Shown here piece after piece: positions 49,001 through 60,500 of a DNA stretch of 64,000 nt. Position 1 is the stretch's first letter, and every line of letters starts with the position of its first letter. The notes under the pieces were generated by a model, which did no database searches, was not told where the DNA came from, and was given only the letters and a program-made list of their open reading frames with translations. Made by a program: the position numbers and the translations under genes. Origin of the DNA: Glandiceps talaboti (Eukaryota > Hemichordata > Enteropneusta > Spengelidae); assembly GCF_964340395.1 (NCBI RefSeq), contig NC_135564.1, forward strand, positions 9,085,361 to 9,149,360, in the 5' to 3' direction.

Positions 49001-52000
49001 ATATTTGATGAGAAAGTGAAAATAACAAACGTTAAGCCAAGAACTGACACTGGTAGTGGAACACGACGACCGGCTTCTGCCACTGGAAGTCCAAATCGAC
49101 CTGCCAGTGCACAGAGTAAGAACAGTCCATCCCATACAGGAAGTGCATCGCCAAGACGACCTGCCAGTGCCCAGAGTAAAACAAGTCCTGCAGCTACTGG
49201 AGGAGCATCTCCACGGCGATCAGGAAGTGCACATGTGAGAACAGAATCAGGTATGAAAGACCTGCCCAAAATATTTATATTTTGATATTACATTTGTGCA
49301 AAAAATGACCAAAGTACATTCAATTACTGAAATAAAGAGTGTGTTACTATGACAACAAGGAAATTGGGAGAATTCACATGAGCGAAAATGTCAATATGAC
49401 TCTTATGAGCCTTGAATCCATACGGATCGAGATTTTAGATTTTGTGATTGGAAAGCAAAATCTAAACTCCCAATCTGCATGGATTCCGGGCTAGACTCTT
49501 AATGACCTAAGAACATTAGCCCAACCATGCTTAAGGAGTGTTACTATGGCAACCAGACGGTGCTCAAGGAAGAGTGAGTCAAGAAATGTTACGTTCATGA
49601 TTCCAATAACCTGAATCAAACAAGCTCCTTTCATTTATGAGTAGAATTGCTATGGCAACCAAAAGTGGTTAAGAGTGATTAAGAATCAGGTAATGGACTG
49701 CATGGTTGTACACTTCCAAGTTCAGTGCCCTTTAACCTTGGCTTTGCTTGTACCCAAGACAATCAAGATCAAGATCACCCATTCCATTGTCTATGTATAT
49801 ATCCCTGTATGCAATATTATTCAAATTCTATGGCATCCATATTATATGTAAATTAATTTTGATAAGTGAGAATATAAGTGAGTGAGTATAGCTGGGCTAG
49901 TTAGACGGGCTTCCCATGAGACCGTGGCTTGACATTTGAACCAAGGCAATGATTCTATTTTGAATTTGAATTGTTTCCCCATACTTCCCAGATCGAGCTA
50001 TAACAATAATTAACATTCCACATCATATATGATTAACCTTACAGTGCCTCTCATTAAAGGCCCAGAACTTTCTTGGGCAAAAAGACTGCGTGGCATCATG
50101 CATTTACATGCTGTTGTTTTTATATCAGTTGTGTTATTGTTTTTAACTACTTTTGTCATTGCACAAAGTCTTTCCTTAGCTCACTTCATTCAAACAAATG
50201 TGGTGCGTTTTTTGTGTGGATTCTATAAATTGAGATTTTATTGATGACTGAATGTAAAAAATCAGTAGTTAGGTAGCACGTACTGCAGGTATGTGTTACA
50301 ACAGAGGTCTTCAAGCCCATTGCAATGTCAATACGTATACCTATAGACTCAACACGAGCAAATAGTTACAAAGGAACCAGTCTTTGCATTTGTATCAAAA
50401 GACTTACTTAATTAGCTAACAATGAGAATAAAGACACGTGGAGGAAGGAAACCAAACACCTGAACACAAAACAGCTGAGCTATTGATAAAAACACACCAT
50501 AACAATGGAATCGGAGTCGGGTAACATCAGAAAAATGTTTATAGGCAACGAAGTCTTGTTTGTAACGCGGTGACAATCTAGTGAAAGCACTGATCATGAT
50601 AGTAGTATGGAACGAAAGAGGAAGAAAGGTAAGCGAGGTGAATAAAGTTACTGAAAATGTAAAACAGACGAGACAAATCATTGTTTACAAATATTGATTT
50701 TGTTTTTTTCATTTCACTGACAGCCTCCTCTGATGGGTCTGGAAAGACACCGGATGTGAAAAATGTCAAGTCTAAAATTGGGTCAACTGATTATTTGAAG
50801 CATAAACCTGGTGGTGGAAATGTAAGCTAACCTTTTTTATTACAACTTTTTGAGTGAAAATGTGCTGCAGACATAATTTTGACATGATCTGAAATAATTA
50901 AGCAACATTTATTGATTTCAAAAATGCAATGACATGAACTGTAGATAATGTTTTCATGACAGCAATTATTTCACATTCAGGTTACTCACTTCCTATAACC
51001 TTAAAGGCCAGGGATTCGATCCCAGGTTCTCGGAATAGTGTTAGCCATAATGATTACATGGGATCACTCTTTTGTTCTGGATCAACTTTTTGTAAGGTTC
51101 TACCGAAAAGCAGTTTTTCAAAACTTACATGTAACGCCTAATCTAAACTAGGCCTTTATAAAATCTGTTTTAGAATGCACCCATACCAGCTGCATATGTA
51201 ACTACAATATGCAAGTAAATAATTAGTCTATCCAGAATTTACCTAGCCTGTTTATGGCGCTGTCAAGATACATTGTTAGCTGGTCATACTTCCTAGCCCT
51301 ACAGCCTGTTTACGACACTGTCGAGATACATTGTTAACTGGTCGTACCTCCTAGCCCTACAGCCTGTTTACAACACTGTCGAGATACATTGTTAACTGGT
51401 CATACTTCCTAGCCCTACAGCCTGTTTACAACACTGTCAAGATACATTGTTAGCTGGTCATACTTCCTAGCCCTACAGCCTGTTTACAACACTGTCGAGA
51501 TACATTGTTAACTGGTCGTACCTCCTAGCCCTACAGCCTGTTTACAACAATGTCGAAATACATTGTTAACTGGTCGTACCTCCTAGCCCTTATATTCTCC
51601 GATTGTCATTAGATTGTCAAAACTGACAACAGTTGATTATGTTCACCCAATGGCCTTGTCGATGACAGCATGCAGTCCTTTCAACCATGACAACTCATCA
51701 GACTATTATTATCCATGAGCAAATTATGCAAATTGCTAACTGTGGGCAATGCATCTCCATGTACATGTAGTGGACATGTTATTTGCAATCGATTATGTAA
51801 ATTAACAATTGGGTCTTGATAACGACTTTTGGGGGTGTGGCTATAGTACCCATTTGACAACATAGTCAAAATGAGTTGAGATTACGAGGAGTGCCGATGT
51901 ATCCCAACAGTGCCATAAACAGGCTAGAATTACCAGTAACACTCGCTACGTCACCAGGAATTTCTTATTTCTTCAGTGGGAATATGCGACAAAACTTTAA

Positions 52001-55000
52001 ATTTTGTAGAAACTTCATATTTGAAATAAAATTCACAAATCCAAATTTTCAAATTTTTCAGTTTGACTGATTTTCTATTTGTGGATCAATATATTTATTC
52101 TGAAGAAATACACATATATTGGATGTACATGTTCTACACATTTATCGGGATTATCTCTTGTGCTTTTTTTTGACAGGTCAAAATCTTCTCTGAAAAGAAA
52201 ACTTACAGTAAAGTGTCATCAAGATGTGGCTCAATGGACAATGCTCAACACAGAGCTGGTAAATAAACCTTTAATTAAAGGAGAACACCACTCCAGGAAA
52301 TAAAAGCATTTTCATATACTATGGATTCTTGAAAGTCAATTCTTGATTTGACATCACCTACAATTACAGAAAAAAACATCAAGTTGTTCTTGTGCCTTTA
52401 TAGGGTATCATTGCTATGGGCAATTGCATGATGGGAGTCAGCAGAAATAATATATTCATGGTTGAACAATGAATATTCATGATATGTTTTTACACTGAAG
52501 GAAATAAGCACTCAGGAATCATGAATATTCATTGTGCAACCACGAATATATTATTCTGCTGACTCCCATCAAGCACACTGTAGTCAGATATTTTCTAATC
52601 CTATCGTAGAGGATATCAATTATTATTGCTATTTCGCCAGATTGTAGAAATATAAGGTCGATTGGATTCTTAACTATAGAGTCGTCCTAATGACGACGAT
52701 ACATTTTGTTATCTAGGAGGTGGAAATGTCAAAATTGAAACCAGAAAAGTAGAAATAAAGGCAGAAAGTAGAATTGGATCAAAAGATAACATTCAACACA
52801 GAGCTGGTGGCGGCCAAGTCAAGGTAAAGTAATATCCTGTCATTTTATATAGTTTTAAATTTCAAATTTGTATCGAATATTAATAATTTTATCTTAATGA
52901 CAATTTAATAATTTACTAAATTTTACTACTTTATACTTTATATATAATGTAGAATGCACCTTTGACATGAATTTCACTGAAAATCTCTCCAAACTTTGCC
53001 ATATGAAAGCTTGTTCCTGGTGATTTCGAAATAGATAAAAGAAATTTGACGGTCCATTGTCTTGTTTTCAAGGAAATCGACAATCTTTTATTTTCCCATA
53101 GACACAGTATTCAGTGGCCATATTGGATTCGGCTGCCATATTGGATTCTAAATGGCTAAATTTTGACAACATTTTGACCTCTATTTAAAAAATCTGTGTG
53201 GTGACTGGTGATTTTTATCACGATTTAAACTGAGAGGGGGGTTGGAGATTTCTTGAATGAAATAACAGCAAAAGATATAAGCAGCTTATAACAATTAAAG
53301 CACATTTCATGTTAACACACGTACACATTTATCATTTACTTAGTCTTTAGTATTAACAACTAACTATGTTCTTTCCCTCCTGTTTTCTGCAAAAATATTT
53401 TTTGCTTACAGATTGAAAATCGTAAATTAGAATTTAAGGAGAAAGCGTCCAGTAGAGTAGGGTCACTGGATAATGCTAGACACACACCAGGTGGAGGTGA
53501 AATCAAGGTATATCCCATAATATGCTGTGATAAAATCTGCAGTCTATACATTTGTTTTGATTTGGCATTTACCTAATCCCAACACCATGCATAATATGTG
53601 TTTATAATCATAGTATGGTGTTGTTGACATTCAAAGAGAAAAATATGTCTGACGTGATTGGTTGAAGTTGCTAATTTATTCAAACATAAACAAGTTGATT
53701 GGTGGATATTGGTTCCCAATTATTCAAATATGAATAACTTGATTGGTTGAAGTTCACAATTATCCAAATATAAAGAATTTGAAAAAACAACCTGACAACT
53801 TTTACCACCAAGAATGAATATCTTCATTACGTAATCAACTATTTTTACAAAGTGGATATAATAGCAATGGATACCAAAGAATGACATAGTTTAATTGGTG
53901 TCGTAAGGTGAATGCCAAGTTCAAGCCCATTCCTATAGATTGGTAGTCTGTGAACTCACTGGATCTTTGACTCAAATCCACTCATCAAATGAGTGTAGTG
54001 GCGTCAAAGATCCAGTAATTGACAGGCTGTAGAGAAGGTAACCTAGTACTTGTCTATACTGTGTCTTGTTTGCAGTAGTTTCTAACTACCTTTATACCCT
54101 TCTTCTCCCTTCAAATTGTCACTGTAGACTGTAAGATACGTCGTGTTGCTGCACCCTCACCGGCCTGAAAGAGGGTTGACCAATGTGTGAGGGCGCCCTG
54201 TCAGGACATACCTTACAGACTATAGTCACTGTTAGTCGAAACTTACAAACTCTTCTTTCACACCAGTTACCACAAAACCATGTGTACACTGAAATATTTG
54301 GAGGCACATACAAATGTATGTTGTATCACTTGCACATCTTGAAGTTTAAAGTCTGAGAAATTGCCTGTAGACAGGTTATGAGAATATTAAAGGGAACCCC
54401 ACTTTAGGGAATAAAGGTATTTTCATAAACTTTGGGTTCTGGAGAGTCATTATTTCACATCACATAAATTTCGTGGGTAATAAGCACTTAGGAGTCATGA
54501 ATATTCAATGTTCAGCTAATCCATATTCATGTCTGCTAAGTTCCATTTGGCAAAGGTGTACCACTGAAGGAACAATGAAGGCGAAAAAGAGTTTCAATTT
54601 AGGGTTTCTTGGCAACCGTGCAAAATTTATGTGATGTGAAATCGTGAAATACTCTCCAGAATCCAAAGTTTATGAAAATACCTTTTATTTCCTGAAGTGG
54701 CATTTGCTTTGATGCATATGAAACATTTTCAAAACTTAAACACACTGGTCATAATATATGATGTCTTACTAACTGAGCATGAGATATTCCAATATCTATC
54801 TAATTCCTTCTTACTAGTGTAGATACTTCACATTTAGCATCTTTTCCCCAACTAAACTCTTTCTTCTTTTGCCATGCATTATCTGAAAAGTGTGTTTTTA
54901 GCATAGTATCATTAACATGTTTCCTAATGTAGCATTCCTAGAAATCATGTCTTGTAATCTTATTGACCAAGTATGGTCATAATATCAACTTTTAGAAGTG

Positions 55001-57529
55001 CCCTCCCAAATATGGTCATGTTGTGCAGTGTTGGACTTCAACCTTGTTGATCAAATATGGTCATTTTTTTTGACATTTAGAAGTGATTCCCTAATATGGC
55101 CATTCATTGTTTTGTTGGAGACTTTAATTTGTAATCTTAATGACCAAATAAGGTCATATCTTTGACTTGTAGAAGCACCTTTTTATATGATCAATGACAT
55201 GTTGTTTTGGGTGGTCTTTAACAATCAAATATGGTCATGTTTTCATATTGAAATTTTCACAATCAACATTTTTCTCTACTACAGCACATTTTGCATCGAA
55301 TTAATTTGAATTTTTCCTCCTTTTCTCTGCAAAATGTTTTTTTTTGCTTACAGATTGAGAATCGTAAATTAGAATTTAAGGAGAAAGCGTCGAGTAGAGT
55401 AGGTTCACTGGATAATGCTAGACACACACCAGGTGGAGGTGAAATCAAGGTATATCCCATAATATGCTGTGCTGTGATATGGTTTGAACTTCATGCACTC
55501 TTTATCTCCTCTTTCCTGACTCTTTCTTGCCTCTACTAACACTCAACTCATCGATATCAACTTCTGTATCAACCTTTGTATTCAGTTATTGTTCAATTTT
55601 TCGATGAAAAAAAAACCTGACAAAAACAACTGATTACACCCTAGACACACACCACGTAGAGGTGATATCAGGGTATATCCCATAATATGCTGTGATAAAA
55701 TTTACAGTCTATACATTTTTTTTTATTTGGCATTAAACTTCCCCACACCATGCATAATATGTGTTTATAATCATATATAGTATGGTGTTGTTGACATTCA
55801 AAGAGAATTAAAGTTTTAGTCTGAGAAATTGGCCATAGACAGGCTATGAGAATATTAATGGGGAAGCCTCTCTCCAGGAATAAAGGTATTTTCATCGACT
55901 ATTTGGGTCCCAGAGTCATTTCATGATTTCACTTTACATTAATTCATTTGAAATACCAAACTGAAACTCATTTTCACCTCTATTGCTCTCACAGGGGTAC
56001 GCTTTTGCCTTATGGAACTTTAATGAATATATATTAGGTGAACAATGAATATACATGAATATTTGAAAGTAACAAGAACTTAGGAGTCATGAATATTCAA
56101 TGTTCATCTAATCCATATTCATGTCTGCTAAGTCACATTTGGCAACAGTGTACCACTGAAAGAACAATAGAAATGAAAAAGAGTTTGGTGTTTCTTGGCA
56201 ACCGTGCAAAATTTATGCGATGTGAAATCATGAAATGACTCTCCAGAATCCAAAGTTTATGAAAATACCTTTTATTTCCTGAAGTGGCCGCATTCATATT
56301 TATGCTTTAATGCATATGAAACATTTTTCTCTTTCTAGTATAGCACATTTGCATCGAATTAATTTAAATTTTCCCTCCTTTTCTCTGCAAAATTTTTTTT
56401 TTGCTTACAGATTGAGAATCGTAAATTAGAATTTAAGGAGAAAGCGTCGAGTAGAGTAGGTTCACTGGATAATGCTAGACACACACCAGGTGGAGGTGAA
56501 ATCAAGGTATATCCCATAATATGCTGTGCTGTGATATGGTTTGAACTTCATGCACTCTTTTTATCTCCTCTTTCATGACTCTTTCTTGCCTCTACTAACA
56601 CTCAATTAACTCATCTATATCAACTTGTGTATCAACTAGTGATTAGCTATTAACCTTTGTATTCAGAAATTGTTCAATTTTTGAAGAAGAAAAAAATGAC
56701 AAAAAACAACTGATTATATTTAGCATTCATTATTAACATACAATTTATGATACACAAGAAATTAGATTATGAATATTACATAGTGGTGTTTACTTTTACC
56801 TACCTGGCTTTTCACTCATTTTAATGCTATATACAAATTTCTAAAAAAGTGATGAAAGTATTCATAATTATAGGTAAACAATGTTCCACTGTCTGTCAAA
56901 TGTTCTAATGCTGAACTATTAGATGACAATGATCCTTCAAACTATTCACACACTTCTTATCCTCATTCTAATCATTCAATATACTATCACCTTTCAGCAT
57001 GTGACCATCATGTGACTGTCATGTGACTAAGTTGGAGAAGTCACTTGAAATGTATAGATTAAACCTAAGAAAGTTGACAAAGCACAAATACACAACAAAT
57101 CTTTGTTAGACCACCAGAATGCTAGTTTCTATGTCAGTTTACAGTACACACACACACACACACACACACACGTACATCTTTAGATCCTGCGTTTTTACCC
57201 TTTGAACTCTTAGTTACCACTAAAATATTATTCATATTTTTAGTGACATTTCTACATCCCAAGACCTTGCATGTTTATGTAACTCCTGTAAATGTTACTT
57301 TAACACCCAGATTTGCTGAAATGTGATATGGTCGTATTGTTAACTGGTAGATTCCATTGTTGAATAGAGGGTACAGGATACATCACTGTTAATCATGCCA
57401 TACTGTATTTTGTATTTCAGACACTCAAGACATTCAATCATTTGGTCAATCAGTCAATCAGTCAGTCAATCAGTCAGTCAGTCAATCAGTCAGTCAGTCA
57501 GTCAATCAGTCAGTCAGTCAATCAATCAG

Positions 57530-57580
<51 letters not shown>

Positions 57581-60500
57581 GTCAATCAGTCAATCAATCA
57601 ATCAATCAACCAACCAACCAACTAACCAACCAACCATTCAATCAATTAATCAATCAATCAATCAATCAATCAATTAATCAAATAAATATATAAATGATCC
57701 CGGTGGAATTGACCAGGTCGCTCAATCAAGTCCACCAACTCAGCAACTGTGTCATTGTGATGATGTAAATTACAATCAAATGATTTCAAATGTCATTTCT
57801 TATATTTTATTGTGTTACGTAGATTGAACAACGTAAACTGAATTTCCGTGAAAGCGCTACTTCCAAAGTTGGATCCAAAGATAACATGACACACACACCA
57901 GGAGGTGGTAGTGTCAAGATTGAGAACAGAAAGTTGGATTTCAAAGAAAAAGCCGAGAGTAAAGTAGGCTCTAAGGATTACATTGACTATACACCTGGTG
58001 GTGGACAAGTCAAGGTGAGATTTACAAAGGGGATGATGTATAGCATTAGAATGATTGACGAGCAGGAATTTTTTTTTTTTTGGGACGTTTTTTTTTTTGT
58101 GATGAGCAGGTTAGTGAATCAGTATATGCATTTGCAGGCGTAAATTTGTGACAGAAAACTGAAACAGCAATGACATTTATATTCTTTCAAGGACCCAGGT
58201 TTCAATCCTACATTCTCATATTTAGTGTTATCTTGTCAGTGGAGCCACATGGCTAATAACTACTGCATGGTGTAATAATACTTATATATAAAAAAAATCT
58301 TCCACTGTGACATGTAGATATATCTAACTTACAAATATATGAATCTGACTATTTCATCCTGGTACCACATTTTGTTTTTAAAAAATTGACACTTGCACAG
58401 AATATTTACACATATTCCTAATCCTTGCTTTTGTTTTTATCCAAATTTTAATTTGCTTGTATCGTGCTTATTTGGTTTTCTATGCTAGATAACGAATGAA
58501 AAGCTTGAATTCAAAGATAAAGCACAGAGTAAAGTCGGATCTAAGGATAACATTGACCACAAAGCAGGTGGTGGCACTGTTAAGGTAGGAGCTTGGTTGC
58601 CATAGTTACTTACTGCTGCCATGCATACTTATTGCCATGGCTACATAGATTGATTTTATTTCTTTACTTTTTGCACAGCATCTGATTAATCTTATTTTTA
58701 AAATATATGATTAATCTTATATCATTCTTACAATCTTTTGACAGAAGATTAAAAAATAAATATAAAACTTAAATAAAAATATGTGGGAAGATCAGATTTT
58801 TTCCGTACATCATCATTTGAACCTAAACGTTTGGAGCCACTTTGTGAAAAATCCCGTGGTAAATGTATAAATAATGGAAAATTTGGCCATTTTCATATTT
58901 TTATGCATAATTACAAAAAAATTACTTGATGACATATATCATTATGTATATCAACAAAACCATAACTGTGAATATAAAAGAAAGGCTTTCAATATACTGT
59001 TCTACTACTTTTTCTTCATTACTGCACAGAATCAACAGAACAAATGCAATTTAATACAACCCATAACACCACAGTAAAGTGTTTTCTGCATGTATCACAG
59101 TCATTTATAGCATCAATATCAAGTGTAAAAGTATACTGTTTCATTTGCTAATTGACCACATGCTGGGCTTGTACACAAACCAACTGAAACAGTATATTTT
59201 ACACTTGATAATATGAATGCTATAAATAAGTGTAGCACATTGAGAAAGTACTTTAATTCAGTGTTGGTGTACTATCGAGAGGTTCTTAAACTAAAAAAAT
59301 ATTTTGATTTTTTAGCACTTTAATTACTCCTTTGCGCTCACATTTAAGTTAAATTAACTTTTTTAGTAACATATTGCACCGTGGTAAATTTCCTTTAATA
59401 GATTGGGCACAAAAAGCTTGATTTCAAAGAGACAGCACAGAGTAAAGTGGGTTCCAAGGATTACATTAACCATACACCGGGTGGTGGTAATGTAAAGGTA
59501 GGGATACAATAGTTACCATGGTTACTTGGTTACCATGGTTTCTTGGAAATCTTTGTGGTAATTGAAACCAATGTGTTTCTAAAAAGAAAGAAAATACTTA
59601 GTACACGTTGGCATAATCCTTCTCTTTACTGCAAAACAAATTTCACAAAACACATGACAGATACATACATTAACAAACTTCCCTTATGGAAAATAAAAAA
59701 CGGTCAGCCATGAACTGTATAATATATCATAATGTGTACCACTATAGTACAACTGCCGACATCAGACAATGGAACATGTTACAAACAGGGAAAGTAAACA
59801 AATGAATTGGATTAATAACACTTGGTTCAGCATATTGGAAGTACAGAGACCTGTATTACAGGCCATGGTTTGATTTGAAATGAACAGTTTTATGGCCTCT
59901 TTATGTGTACATGAAATGCCAGGGGAACTGGACATTTATTTGTGAACTATTATGTAAAGAGGCCATAAAACTGTCATCAAACAATGTAATGTGATACAAG
60001 TCTCTGTATTTCCAACATGCTGTGCCAAGTGTTGTTAATCCAATTCATTTTGTTTTACTTTCCCTGTTTTAACAGGTTCTGTTCGTCCATGGTCTGGTGT
60101 TAGCAGTTGTACCTCAATGTTTTTTTTACAAAGAAATCCTGTCACTAATACGGACATGCATGTCTATAAATTGTTCTTTAGATCAAAGGTAATGTGCGTT
60201 GCTGAGCAATGACATTCATTCAAACTATTCAGTAATTGTGTGTCTGCGATTCTATTCTCTTTTTTTAAAAAATACAGATTGAGAATCGAAAGTTAGATTT
60301 CAGTGAGAAGGCCCAAAGTAAGGTGGGCTCTAAAGACTACATTGACCATGTACCTGGTGGTGGAAATGTACAGGTGAGGTTTTTTTTTATCAGTTAAGAT
60401 ACTAGTATGACTTACATTTTAAGGTAGAATGCACCTCTAGGACAAATTTCTTAAATGTTCTTCAAACTTTGCCGAATGAAAGTTTTTGAATTTATACCTC

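Noticed and set aside
48887-49269. 116-aa and 82-aa minus-strand frames
   Set aside because: Shadows of MAP/tau exon 3, which has good splice sites and a family domain on the plus strand.
57395-57693. 83-aa frame with NQSINQSV repeats
   Set aside because: Translation of the TCAA/TCAG tetranucleotide array lying in an intron; no splice signals support it as an exon.
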